Shown here piece after piece: positions 1-10,659 of a stretch of 64,000 bases of DNA (positions are counted from its first letter, which is position 1; every line of letters begins with the position of its first letter). Both the position numbers and the translations under genes were made by a program. The stretch lies in contig NW_025064913.1 in NCBI RefSeq assembly GCF_019112545.1, forward strand, positions 10,655 to 74,654, read 5' to 3'. The notes under the pieces are model-generated. The model searched no databases. It was not told the origin of the DNA and worked only from the letters and a program-made list of their open reading frames with translations. The stretch comes from Guyanagaster necrorhizus (Eukaryota > Basidiomycota > Agaricomycetes > Agaricales > Physalacriaceae).

Positions 1-2
1 GA

Positions 3-1677
3 GGGATCAAGGCATTGACAGTGCATGACCCAAGCAATGCAACTGAGCGAGAATACTTCCTGCGCCAGGACCATGTATTCAATGCTGACATGTTCAGTAC
101 TCCTGGTGATGATGTCTTTGTTGACGTTGCACTCGAGCTGTCTGTGAAGGAGGGAGCAGTTATGTGGCGCTCTGACGGCCATGCAGTCGCGCTACAGAGA
201 CTACTGCAAATGCATCAGACCGAAGCCGACAAGTGGACGCGTTTCGGTTACTACAATTACAAACGGGATACATGTGCACATCTCACCTCCATCGCAGGAT
301 GTCACATCACAACACATACCACACCGCTCGGACAATTCAACGCAACCTTTGTCCAGATGTACACAACCGATAAATGCCTTACCTATGACATGCGGGCAAG
401 CAATAATGCCAAGTTTGTTACAGCAGTTAATCTGATGAAGAAGTCAAAGTACACATACAATGAGTTTCTTGGGAAATTGTATGGTGTCTTCGCAGATGCA
501 GCATGGCATAACGATGTACATGCACGGATTGAGGCACGAGTCCCACTGGCTAATGCGGAAGATGTGTTCGCAGATGTTCCAGTTGCGAGCTTCTTGGATC
601 TGGTGTATTGTGTTCCACGACAAGACTGGTGGTGAGCCCATTTCTAGAAGCTATATAATGATGAGGATCAGGGCTAATAGTATCCACAGGCAATTTAAAT
701 CCGCCAGAGCTCTCGGATTTGCGACATTGATCCAGTGGCAGAATGAAGAGCACAACACAGACATGCGACACCGTTACTATCCAGTCATCCTGACATGTCT
801 TGTCGCATTTATGGTGAATTCGCTTCATGCACGGCCAGAAGAGCGATCAGGACACAAGATGTTGATGCATGCCATCTGGCTGCGAACGTACTGGCAGGAA
901 GATCATCACATGATCCTTCCATGCACGCGAAAGAGAGATGGGACAGATGAGCCAGGACCATATGCAGAAGGAGGACTCTGGTGGATTCCGAGCAGTGTGA
1001 TTGCATGGCCAACACGGAATGGAGGTGGTACAAGAATACCACGATGCGAGAGTGTCATCCAAGTGCCCAGTGAGGCAGGTTGGAATTTGTTGGGCATTAG
1101 AAAGACGCTGAATGAGTTCTGTTCTGAAGATAGTCGCATGAAGCACCAACAATTGGTGGAACGGAAGCCAATGGGCCAGGTCATAGGGTGCACGAGGAAA
1201 GCCAAGGGTCGACCTGAGGGGCCAATGCCGAAGACAGAAAGGCTAGCTCGACGGATAGAAATGCCACAAAAATCATATGACTACAGGCCCGATCTGCCAC
1301 CACAGGACTGGATATACGATGAACAATATCCGGAGCATGCCGGGACATTTCTGAATCAAGTACTACAGCAATATGTGTCTGACATGCTGCAGAAGGTTGG
1401 ACGGGTGAAATGTGGATGGGAACATTCTCCTCTGACACAGAATGAACGGCGGATGGTTGACATCCGTATCATGAAAGAAAATGATCTTGGAGGAGTGTTG
1501 ACACATGCACAAATGCATGAAGGAACAGAGAGCCAGTGGGATTCACTGTTTGACAACATCTTCCGGACTCCGAATGAACTGAACGCTAGGAAACGACAGT
1601 CTGCACGGAGTAACTGGGGAAAGACGAAATCAATAAAGATGTGGGAAGGATTTGTGCATGATATGTCTTCTTCATGA
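3..1677 (+). CDS. unrecognised protein, 5' truncated by window edge
   Basis: The reading frame is open from base 3, so the start lies outside the window. A 58-bp intron (632-689) has a GTGAGC donor, a GCTAATA branch-like site and a CACAG acceptor. It joins the frame ending at 631 to the frame starting at 690 through a split Trp codon. The spliced product is about 538 residues and stops at the TGA at 1675-1677. I do not recognise the family. The N-terminal half reads like a folded domain (YYNYKRDTCAHLTSIAGCHI, then a Trp/Tyr/His-rich stretch). The C-terminal half is basic and rich in Met, Arg and Gln. It lies next to a tandem repeat and a telomere-like palindrome, so it may belong to a lineage-specific mobile or subtelomeric gene; that is inference. 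The clean splice join supports real coding. Confidence 0.6.
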
Positions 1678-2181
1678 CAAGTGGAAGATATGCGAAGAGC
1701 ACTGAAGAGGGCATTTGATGAATTCCTGTGGTGTGTTTGGTCTGATAGCACACGGGTGTGTGTTTATGAGAAGTCGGGAGGGGAACTGATTAAACCGGAA
1801 CGAGTTCGAAAAGAGGATCTACCACATTCAGCGGTCCGCCTCATCCGGAATCCATGGATAGAGAACTGGAGATTTGATATTACGAGTGGCCACATGCCAG
1901 CATTGCGGAATGTTGAGGAATGGGAGGAGAGGGAGGATGAAGAGGAAATCATGTCGATAATTGAGAGGGAAGAAAGAGAGAAGCAAAAAGAGATGGATAT
2001 GCAGGAAAGAGAAGATCGCATTCTCCGAGAGCGCAGAGAAGAAGAGGAATCCTCGGAGGATGAAGTGGAGCCAGACATCAGAAGGCAAATAACAGATGAA
2101 AGGGAACCGATCACTATGGAAGGGAACAGAGGGATGCTACTGGGGGAGCCCATTGTGTCGCCCAGTCAGCATCAAAGTTGA
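1678..2181 (+). CDS. acidic coiled-coil tail ORF in frame with the upstream gene
   Basis: This frame continues directly after the TGA at 1675-1677, with no frame change, to TGA 2179-2181. It has no early ATG; the first is 1690-1692. The first 70 residues look globular (RRALKRAFDEFLWCVWSDS). The rest is a run of Glu/Arg/Asp heptads (about residues 80-140) typical of a charged coiled coil. The likeliest reading is that it was the C-terminus of the upstream protein and was separated by a nonsense change. Programmed readthrough or a separate gene are alternatives. No intron can remove the stop, because the two frames are the same and the gap is one codon. Confidence 0.45.
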   Translation, partial: QVEDMRRALKRAFDEFLWCVWSDSTRVCVYEKSGGELIKPERVRKEDLPHSAVRLIRNPWIENWRFDITSGHMPALRNVEEWEEREDEEEIMSIIEREEREKQKEMDMQEREDRILRERREEEESSEDEVEPDIRRQITDEREPITMEGNRGMLLGEPIVSPSQHQS

Positions 2182-2350
2182 CAAAGGGAGAAGGGGAGCA
2201 AAGAAGATGTTGGAATACAATGTCAATGAAACAATTAGTGACATATTCTGACCATTTCAAAGTATATTGACAAAAGACATGATAGCAAATTGAACAAATT
2301 GTTACGGTGCTATTTTCACTCCGACAGATGAAAAGAAGCCTGCAAAGAAA

Positions 2351-2690
2351 ATCGGTCATGTACCACGGACTGCACGTGCTCCATACGCAGATTCTAAAAC
2401 ACCAGAATGGACATATTTCGAGAATCGGTCATGTACCGCGGACTGTATACGCTCCCTACACAAATTCTGAATGGCAAGAATGGCCATATTTCGAGATTCG
2501 GTCATGTACCGCGGACTGTATGCGCTACCTACGCCGTTTCTAAAACACAAAAATGTGCATATTTCGAGATTTGGTAATGTACCGCGGATTGTACACGCTA
2601 CCTACGTGGAATCTAAATGACAAGAATGTGCATATTTCGAGATTCGGTCATGTACCGCGAAACAAATGCACTCCCTACGTCCATGTCATG
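2351..2690. repeat. 73-bp tandem repeat, four full copies and one partial
   Basis: Copies begin at 2351, 2424, 2497, 2570 and 2643, exactly 73 bp apart. Each carries a core close to TCGGTCATGTACCGCGGACT and ends with CATATTTCGAGA. The fifth copy degenerates after about 45 bp, and a further weak core (GATGTACCGCGAAACAG) occurs near 2710. The core is GC-rich with CCGCGG, the linker AT-rich. It lies 3' of the unrecognised gene. Confidence 0.9.
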
Positions 2691-2876
2691 TGCAAATGGC
2701 CGTAGACTTGATGTACCGCGAAACAGACATGCCCCCTGCCAAAGTGCATGGACCATGCACAAGAAGGACCGCTGTGCGTTCGCGGTACCGGCCTGTGCAT
2801 GGTCCGTCCTCAGAGTGAGGCATCCGTCGTATTTCGTGGTCCCACCACTGCTGTTCTGCGTACCGCCGTTGGTTTA

Positions 2877-2893
2877 AACCCTAACTTAGGGTT
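2877..2893. repeat. telomere-like palindrome AACCCTAA-C-TTAGGGTT
   Basis: One CCCTAA unit and one TTAGGG unit meet head to head around a single C at 2885, giving 8-bp arms. TTAGGG is the telomere repeat of most Agaricomycetes. There is only one unit per side, so it may be a relic of a telomeric junction or chance. Confidence 0.5.
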
Positions 2894-3648
2894 GCTTCTG
2901 AGGTTCTTCTGAGCAATTTGTGTACCGCCTACCTATAAAGCGAAGTTATTTCTCAAGGTTATCGAAGCTTCTGGCTTGTCGTCCAATAATGGATGCATTG
3001 GACAAAACAGTGGTGGAGGATTATGCCTGTAGGGCTTTTGTGAAATGTGAATGTATTCAAAGATGCCATCAGTTACATGAGACTAGCTTCATTGAATCGA
3101 TAATGTGACCTAGGGCAGAGCACTATCCTCTTTATTTAAGCCTAGAGACAATCAGTGTTATTCACAGCTTTGATGTCGTTGAAACCAAGTCTGTACTAAT
3201 ACAACGTTTTGGTGAAACCATCAAATCATCGCCCCAATTATCTGTTTCAAGAGCACAGGCATGAAAAATACAAGTGTCTCTAGATTGTATATGGAAATTC
3301 TAACTATGTTGAGTACTAAAACAAGGTCAGTCCATTTCTACAAAAGCTGACCCAGAAATGAATCGCAGACCTAAATTGTGAAACGGCCAGGGTTCAGAAA
3401 CAGGTTACCTGTTATATACTAAATTCCGCTTTCTAGTAAAACTTGTGACGAGATTCCTGGAAAGTAAACGGTCAAGAGTGAGGGCAAAAATAATGCTAGC
3501 TCGCCATGATGATGACGGCAGCGCCGTGCGGATAGACGCCGGTGAGATCTCGTTACTTTACTGGTTATGGTGGTTACCACTACTCGGGCCGAATGTCCGA
3601 AGTCCGAAAGTGGAACCCTAACCCAATGCTGTACCTTCTTATGCAACC
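2894..3648. other. no gene seen
   Basis: Mixed-composition DNA with only short open frames in all six readings. I see no domain, splice-consistent exon chain or repeat. Confidence 0.5.
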
Positions 3649-3846
3649 ATGACTGTCATCAAGGACAGTGTCGATGACGTGCAGCCGTCACACGTACCAC
3701 CACCAACGATCCTAAACAGAACTTCTTCGACCGCTGAAGTGTCCGCACCACCTCCTTATGCTAGCAGAGATATTGAGCTGGCGGAGACTAACGCGGATGA
3801 CAGTGAAGGCCCTTTGTATGCCGGTAGCTGCTACTCTTTCGTTTGA
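3649..3846 (+). CDS. short hypothetical ORF with PPPY-type segments
   Basis: A 65-residue frame starting at ATG 3649 that contains a PPPY motif (APPPYASRD) followed by an acidic stretch. Proline-rich PPxY segments are common in unstructured N-termini of fungal membrane or adaptor proteins. I cannot link it convincingly to the coding relic at 4026-4476. It may be a first exon or chance. Confidence 0.25.
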   Translation: MTVIKDSVDDVQPSHVPPPTILNRTSSTAEVSAPPPYASRDIELAETNADDSEGPLYAGSCYSFV

Positions 3847-4025
3847 TGGCGCTGGCTTATTTTCCTCTTTTGTACAGCCAATCCCGATTCAGTAGCCCTT
3901 TCTAATGTACTCACTTTGTGAGCAACTATTCTTTGTCCATACCCAATAATTAAGAGCTAGCTTAGGACCTATACCTCAGAACTGTCTTGTCCGCACTGCT
4001 CTGTCTTATGAAATCTGATTGATAT

Positions 4026-4476
4026 TTGAAGGAGAACGATTCGAGCTATAGTAATCTTCGTAATCTGCATGTTCCTCCTCGCTCTTCACCTCCGCGCTGG
4101 ATCCGCGAAGAAGAAACACTAGCTCATACACGATGGTCTGGCATGGGCCAACATAACTGCATCAAAGTGATGTCTCCGCTATGGCACGCCCGGGTACTCT
4201 GCTCAACTGATGGGCGTCCCTAGAGGCGAACATGGCTTGCGTTGGTGCAAGAAGAAAGAGATTACTATTCACGGCATCAATTTTGAAAAGCCAGAATATT
4301 GCACTCGACGTGGATACTTCGGTGAGTCCAGTGTTGTATCCCGAAAACGTCGTTGTCTGATCTTCCGTTAGGCACACATGAAACGCCGGTTTTACGGTGA
4401 TTGGATAGTCGAGTCCAACGAGCCGAGCTGTAAGACGCTGTGGGAGAATTTCCAGGATAAAGTGTGATACGCTTTC
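4026..4476 (+). pseudogene. relic of an unrecognised gene with frame breaks
   Basis: Three neighbouring stretches look coding but lie in different frames. These are the frame through about 4170 (ends HTRWSGMGQHNCIKVM), the frame 4180-4320 (contains QLMGVPRGEHGLRWC and KKEITIHGINFEKPEYC), and the frame 4372-4476 (contains KRRFYGDWIVESNEPSC, then a stop). A GTGAGT..TTAG interval at 4322-4371 resembles an intron, but joining there leaves the wrong phase. I therefore read this as a decayed gene rather than a spliced one. The family is not recognised. Confidence 0.4.
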
Positions 4477-5243
4477 GATTCATTGATAATCGGCAATTTG
4501 ATAGGATTCTGCAGGGATATGTAGCGAAAGGTTCGATGCGCCGTGTATGTTCATCTATGTTGATGCATCGACCAGCCTAATTTCACTGCAGCGTATCGAA
4601 GCCCATATGGGGAATCACCAGCCGCCATGGGATAATTGGCGAGAGATGTGCTCTACTACCCCGCGGACTATGATGGGCATCGTTTCGATCCTACCATCTC
4701 TCTTTGTATATCTTACAGTACAGTCTCTTCAAGGAAATTCACGAATTTCTGCTATCTTTCGTGACGATGGGAGGGAGCATTGGCACGGTCCGATTTCTCC
4801 GAGATCACGTGTTGCATTGCCGTAGATTCCCGTTTGTTCGTAACCATCACTGAGACTATCATTAGCTATTCCCGATTCCCTCTCTTGGACGTAGCGATAC
4901 GGTTCCAATGACATCTGTGGTAGATCAAACTGACCACCGCAATCAAATCTCGTTCTTGCTTTGAAACACGAAGTACTTGCAAGGGATGTTGTGAATGCTG
5001 AACATATGGAGGTGTAACAGTCGTGAGATTGACACATTCGAACACCGGTCTTTCTTTTACCGTGATCAAACCTCGCTTGGTATTTTTGCTTCTCTACAAT
5101 TCGGCTCCTTCTCTGAGACGCTTGGTACCTAGTGAATGCGACTGCTGGATACAACAGGTCCGTAATATGATGGCCCTCTTATGATCTGGGCCCATACTTA
5201 TCATTCCCTTCTTCTTAGAACTACCTTATTCCTGTGATTTTGA

Positions 5244-5525
5244 ATGTCGACGAAGCCGAAAGCGGGAATTCGTGCGCTAGTCGGGGAGCACCGCTATTAC
5301 TCATGTGATCCTTGTGCCGCACTTTTCATTCTCCGATCACCCGAGACATATGGTAAGCTGTTTCTGCCTTCGTATGCACACCTTGCTGATCTGTTCAAGT
5401 CAGCCATCACAGGAAGGATTCTCTTCCTCTTTGAGAATGAGGATTTGGCTCCAACGAATTGTATCATGGACTATGGCTTTGATCAAATATTTTCCAAGCA
5501 GTCTACTTATGTCTTGGACGAGTAA
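5244..5525 (+). CDS. hypothetical 93-aa ORF
   Basis: Starts with ATG 5244 and is uninterrupted for 93 residues, with balanced composition (for example KLFLPSYAHLADLFKSAI). No family is recognised and no splice partner is clear. It could be one exon of a decayed gene lying between 4.8 and 6.0 kb. Confidence 0.25.
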   Translation: MSTKPKAGIRALVGEHRYYSCDPCAALFILRSPETYGKLFLPSYAHLADLFKSAITGRILFLFENEDLAPTNCIMDYGFDQIFSKQSTYVLDE

Positions 5526-6848
5526 GATATTCCTGTCTGTTTTTTGGGCTTGTTTCTGACAACGGTATGAGTCCTTGGCTCACTCCTCTGAATGTTTTAT
5601 AATGAGCTCGAAACGACTTCACTTAGGTATAAGGTACTGATCTTCTGCCATCGCCTTTGAACTGCGTGAATGATATTCTGACATTACCTTCAAGACCTCG
5701 AGTAATCGATTCCTTCGATGGACTGACGGATCTTTTGGATCATACCAACGAGAAAACATCGACCTTGCACGATTCTTCACGCAAAGAGGTCATGACGACA
5801 CCGAGGGCTCGAATGATTCCAGTCTTGAGGTTAATATGTTGCCACCTGTATAGGTATCGTCGGTCAACTTTATGAATATCAAAGTCTTCCAAGCTGTACC
5901 TATTTGCCCTTTTATCATTCGTTTATGTACCACACTCTGGTAGAATGTAGTATACAGTACTGAAGTGATAGCGATAGGGCGCAAGGTGTAAGATATGACA
6001 ACTCAGAGTGCGCTCGACGGTAAGAGAACATGTCTTAGGTATGAAATACAAGCTACATGATATATATGTGTTAAGCTTGACAGTCTGAATGTAAGTAAGT
6101 TAAAAACAGAAAAGTAAATGGCATAAATACTATGTGGTCCATGGGTATATACAAGCCCGATTGCAGGGCATACTTATTCCGCCAACATGAAGCATCTTGT
6201 AGCTGTGGCATGAAGATGTGTCATCACTGATATGAGTTTGACTACCCTACACTGGACCCTGCGGAATCTCCAGATTGGTGTGGTAGTATACGTTGGACCT
6301 AACGTAGACGGGTTGGCGTGGGTTGTTAGCGAATAGGAGTTACGTAGCCGAGGGTTTGAGTTTTTCAGAGCAGATAGGGTGTTACTAGGTAGACATAGTC
6401 AGTGAGCGAAGAATAGAGAGAAATCATGGTGTGTTCTATGGGGCTCAGAACTCAGCACTTGAAACTCTGACTTGGTGCGCTGAAAAAGCAAAGTATCTTC
6501 CCCAGGTATCACTTGATAAGTGCAGTTAGGAGATGGCCGCATGTATACCCGTGTGTCGCCAGTGCCCCACTACACTAGCCGAGAATGTAAAAGGAGGAAG
6601 AAGATAAGAGAATCATCTGTTGGAAAAAAGGGGAGTCCATAGTTAGGCTTTAACATTGAGCAACCGCTCCACCTGTGATTAGCACAATTTCGAATAGGGA
6701 GAGCACGCTGCCGCCCTCAGCGTGGATGAACTGGTCACCACTCCGTCGTCGTCTCGATTCCCAGTAGTTCGAGGTGGTTACCGTCGTCACAGTCTTGTCC
6801 TCGCATCCGGTGTGTAGTGTAGGTTAATGGTAGATATGAAGATAATGA
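5526..6848. other. no gene seen
   Basis: About 1.3 kb with only short frames. Some stretches (near 5680-5800 and 5930-5990) read like decayed exons but cannot be joined. I see no repeat or RNA gene. Confidence 0.45.
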
Positions 6849-7202
6849 TCACGAGAAAAGGAATTTTACTGCGAACTGTGGGAACAAAATAAGAGGTATA
6901 AGGACTAGAAACCACACCGCCGCCCCAAGCCAATCCCTTTCGTGAATGTGCATCTGTGCCTTTATCGATGCGGCGCCGTGCTCATCGTGAATTAGGTATT
7001 TTGAGCCTTGGTGGCCAAAATATTGTGTTGGCGAAGTAAATAATCTTGTAGAAAGGAAAGGAAAGGAAAAACAGCATGTGGACACAAGAAGAAGAACCAA
7101 AAAAAGAGGACGCACCTGCACGTCTCGTGGCATCAATTCCAGAAGAACGGCAACGCGTACTTCCACATCGGTGGAAGAAATCATCCGCCTATAGCCAAGC
7201 AT
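6849..7202 (-). CDS. hypothetical hydrophobic protein or gene relic
   Basis: A 117-residue frame on the minus strand starting at ATG 7202. It has two hydrophobic stretches (PLFLVLLLVSTCCFSF and a C-terminal AAVWFLVLIPLILF) that could be membrane segments. A GTGCGT..CAAG interval within it could be an intron; splicing it out leads quickly to a stop. It lies just downstream of the minus-strand caspase gene. The GGAAA-type microsatellite at 7051-7070 falls inside it, which weakens the coding case. Confidence 0.25.
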   Translation of the reverse strand: MLGYRRMISSTDVEVRVAVLLELMPRDVQVRPLFLVLLLVSTCCFSFPFLSTRLFTSPTQYFGHQGSKYLIHDEHGAASIKAQMHIHERDWLGAAVWFLVLIPLILFPQFAVKFLFS

Positions 7203-7301
7203 TGATCATTCCGTTGACTCAGGAAGAGCAAGACATCTAAGTGAATGGTATATCAAACAGTGGGGTTATAAGTAGGACACTTCTCTATCCTAGCAATAAA
7301 T

Positions 7302-8824
7302 TCACACTTTGCGATACCAAATAAGTGAATCCTTCTTCGTTCCAGCGACAGCAGGTATCTGGTAAGGGGCCATGGAGACTCGGAGAGTGTTGCAAAGGTC
7401 AACGTAGGTCGATCTTTCTCCTAACTCTGATCTCAGTGCTGTGACGAGAGCATCTGTGAAAATCCCAGCGACGTTTCCATCATCGCTCCAGACCTCCCTT
7501 GCGAACTCAAACTCCCGGCATGCTGCGAGAACAACATGAGATGTCATGTCTGCAGACCAGTTCTCCGCTAGCACCGACGGAGCTCCAGGCCAATGTTTCT
7601 GCAAGCTCTTGTCGGCAGATTGTAACACACCGTCTTCTCTGTTGGAGACTGGTGGCAAATCCCGTAGGTGGCCTGGAGAGGTTAAGAGGGATATATCACG
7701 GGTGGCGCTGCCAGAATGGCAGCAATCAAGAATGAGAGTGATGTTGTCGCCCTTTGTATCACGGATCAAGGAAATTATGGTATTAAGTTCCCTATCGCTG
7801 ATATCAGAAATCGGATGGCCATCTGTATCAAGTTCATCACGGTCTACGGGACATATGGCTTCGACGGATCCCAGGTGCGCCGATCCACCGACTTTATCCT
7901 CGAAGTAATTTGAACAAAAGTAGTGCGATCCATGCCCGGAAAAGTAGATAATGATCGAATCTCCTATCTCAATGAGAGGATTGGTACGAATATCGTGAAG
8001 CGCTTTGATGATATTTTCACGAGAGGGAAACAATGAATCATGCCTTGATCCATCGAGACGGCCCAAGAGTAGTTGTATGCGGCACTTCGGAACACCTAAG
8101 TCAATAAAATATTTCTCCATTGTTATTGCATCGAAGACGCAGCCTCGTAAGGGAAGCTGCCGGTATGCGTCAATTCCTATAATGACCACCCAAAAGCGAG
8201 AAGCTTCTATGCCGCTTGGAAACTGAACAACCAGTTAGAGAAATTGATATCTTCAAAGGACGTGAAACACAGACGCCTACCTCGTAATTCTCTTGTGCTC
8301 GATGGCTAACCCGGAGACTTGGTACAATTGTAACTCGCTGCAGCTCTGACAGACTACACCGAAGTTTGTATAGGGTGTCAAGAACCACAGCCGTCTTTAC
8401 GGCCTTGTTTTTGGTTTCCATGGATGCTCCCTCTAAGGCCAATACCCTTTCCTTCGCTTTCTGTAGAATGGCAGGTGAATCAATCTCGTCCGAATGCATC
8501 CCATACTCCTCGGCAATTTTGATTTCGGATTCTTTCAGGGAGGATATTCGCCTCTCAAGTATTTGTATCTCCTTTCTAATTCGTAAGATTCGGTCCTGTT
8601 CAATCGTCATTGGTCATATGTCCAGTCAAGATGCTAATGCGTTCTCCTACCATGAACAATGCCTGGGAAGACGATCCATGGGATGAAGAGTCAAGGAATG
8701 GGCGACACTCTGAGTGTCCTGGTAAGGACATTTCATAGCTCTTGCTTGACGCAGCTGAAGGAAATCCTGCAAGTCCTCGAGAGTATTCTATCGTAGGGAG
8801 AACGTTATCAGACGGATCGATCAT
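7302..8824 (-). CDS. caspase-like protein (peptidase C14) with N-terminal coiled coil
   Basis: Three exons join cleanly: 8824-8651, 8595-8281 and 8222-7302. The introns are 55 and 58 bp, both phase 0, with GTAGG donors and CAG acceptors. The product is 469 residues. Residues 1-58 are Ser-rich and probably disordered; residues 59-90 (exon 2) form a Lys/Glu/Ile-rich coiled coil; the caspase fold runs from about residue 170 to the end. The catalytic pair is visible: His260 in YFSGHGSH and Cys331 in LILDCCHSGS. The preceding GIDAY..LRGCV segment is typical of agaricomycete caspase-domain proteins. Family members are cysteine proteases; fungal ones are linked to cell death and incompatibility, but the substrate here cannot be inferred. 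The gene is head to head with a second caspase gene at 9515. No lesion was seen. Confidence 0.85.
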
Positions 8825-9514
8825 CGTCGGTGTCGTGGAAGTGACGTGGACAAAGTTCCACAGCCTTTAAATGTACTGGTATATTTAAAGTACGAAAATA
8901 TGGGATCCAGAATAACGGCATCCTTAGGTCCAAACGAGATCCTTTTCACTAACATCACAGCTCAACACTTCCAGGACTCACAGTAGACGATAGCAATTGT
9001 ATGTGTACCGGCTTATCCAGCTATGTCAGGACAGCCTACTATGATAGGTGTATGAATTGCGATACACATCTTCAAAGGTGTCTTCATCTATTTCGTCTCA
9101 CCGCCCTGTGCTGGACTGCAATTTGATCCTAGAAGTCACAGCTTCACAACAGCTTCAGGCAGCGGCATTATACAGCACTGAATAACGAAGCTGTTAGAAT
9201 GCTGTGAAGGGCTGTTCCAAGGGTCTTGCCCTATTCGGAAAACGCGACCATTTACACCTCCCTAGCTTTCATGCATTCTCCCATTCTTCTCTCCATAGCC
9301 TGTGTAAGCGTTGTATCATTCACTAAGATTTTGCGCCCTTGCTAATAGGAAGATTCTGCCATCTAGTAAAGATTGTTAGGTCCTAATACTTTCCGTTCCT
9401 TCCATGTCCTTGTTGGCGATCTTTCAAAATCCTCTCATAGTCAAAGATTCCGGAATCGAGCTACGCGATTGTATCCATCACAGTCTCTGGAACTTCCTTT
9501 CGTCCTGCGAAATC
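8825..9514. promoter_or_regulatory. shared intergenic region of the divergent caspase pair
   Basis: A 690-bp segment separates the two start codons (8824 on minus, 9515 on plus), so it must hold both promoters. AT-rich TTTAAA-type boxes occur at about 8867-8890, nearest the minus-strand gene. No further operator could be identified by eye. Confidence 0.5.
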
Positions 9515-10387
9515 ATGTCAACCGCTACAGCCCCATTAAAGATTGCATTTACTCCACATCATCCCCCTCCTCCGAGGCGTCATGCACTACTCATTGGAGT
9601 GCAAAACTACAATGAGAATCCGCTTGATGGATCTCTAAATGATGTCCAGGCTCTCCATGACATCCTTGCTCTCCAATATAATTTTCGTCCAAATGACATT
9701 ACTTTGGTGACGGACAACGGCAGTAGGCGACCAACCCGCACCAACATCCTCAGCGCTATTCATAATTTGGTTCATAACGCCCAGGCGAACGATAGTTTTC
9801 TCATATACTACGCTGGACATGGAACTCGATATTCAGGATCTATGTACTCCGACTTGCCTTCAATGCAGGAAGACGTTGTGGAGGCAATATGTCCCATAGA
9901 TCGGGGAAGCGTCGTTAACGGAGAGATGGTATTCGATATCACTGACCGAGATATCGATGCTATTGTTTCCGGGGTGTCGGCGAGGCTCACCTGCATTTTT
10001 GATTGTTGTCACTCAGGCACGGTGCTTGATATCATGAACTGTAGATCGACGAAGGTTCGATATGCAAATCCGCTTCCCGACATGGGAAGAGCTTTGTACC
10101 AGAAGTCTCAAAAATGCCTACGCGTCGGCAGAAATTCGGAGTACCATATTTTTATCCTTGCATGCAAGAGCTATCAGATTGCGTTGGAATGTAATACGGA
10201 CTCTGGCGATAGGATACATGGGGCTTTTACGCAAGCCCTTCTCCATGCCTTAGAGTCAGACATTGAGAGAACCATGATTTACGAGCAGCTCATGGGTCAA
10301 ATCGGAGTTCTTCCATCGCAGACGCCTGTGATTTATGCCGGTAGCTATACAGGTCGTCTGTGGAGCATCGGTGGGTTTATTTCCTAA
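9515..10387 (+). CDS. caspase-like protein (peptidase C14), compact
   Basis: A single frame of 290 residues from ATG 9515. The frame is open further upstream, but this is the first ATG giving a family-like N-terminus. A proline-rich leader (residues 14-20) precedes the caspase fold, which begins at HALLIGVQNYNENPL (residues 23-37). The catalytic dyad is His102 in IYYAGHGTRY and Cys165 in FDCCHSGT. An acidic CPIDRG..DITDRD segment (about 126-146) matches the position of the metacaspase Asp-rich substrate pocket. There is no obvious p10-like linker or prodomain, so it resembles short agaricomycete caspase-domain proteins. It may end at 10387, or splice from 10373 into downstream exons; the direct stop is simplest. 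Confidence 0.85.
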   Translation: MSTATAPLKIAFTPHHPPPPRRHALLIGVQNYNENPLDGSLNDVQALHDILALQYNFRPNDITLVTDNGSRRPTRTNILSAIHNLVHNAQANDSFLIYYAGHGTRYSGSMYSDLPSMQEDVVEAICPIDRGSVVNGEMVFDITDRDIDAIVSGVSARLTCIFDCCHSGTVLDIMNCRSTKVRYANPLPDMGRALYQKSQKCLRVGRNSEYHIFILACKSYQIALECNTDSGDRIHGAFTQALLHALESDIERTMIYEQLMGQIGVLPSQTPVIYAGSYTGRLWSIGGFIS

Positions 10388-10651
10388 TGAAAATGTCTGC
10401 TGCTCTTTGCATATCATTAGGCAAGAACTAGCCATAGAATACAATCAACTGGCATGGTTATGGCCAAGAGGGCTTTACCATACTTTGCTTATAATCCTAC
10501 TGGTAGCAATTTTTTTCTTTTCGTACATCAGCTTAACTTTGGCCCTGTAGTCTTGGATCAGCGTCTTAACTTCTCTTCGGGGTATTTGTATAGTTACTAT
10601 AGATTACGATCCGTGAATAATGATAAACCGATTTTCAAAATATTGAGCTGA
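10388..10651 (+). other. possible alternative 3' exons of the caspase gene
   Basis: Downstream of the stop, two overlapping frames stay open. One, ending at 10550, encodes a hydrophobic stretch (YHTLLIILLVAIFFFSYISL) that would be a good membrane anchor. Splicing from the GTGGGT donor near 10374 to the acceptor after AACTAG (about 10430) would append it in frame. The branch and acceptor signals are only moderate, so this is an inference. Confidence 0.25.
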
Positions 10652-10659
10652 AGAAACCC

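Noticed and set aside
1764..2153. 129-residue Ser-rich antisense frame
   Set aside because: Mirror of the Glu/Arg-rich coiled coil on the plus strand.
2351..2690. regular repeat considered as a CRISPR array
   Set aside because: Units are contiguous 73-bp copies without variable spacers, in a fungal genome.
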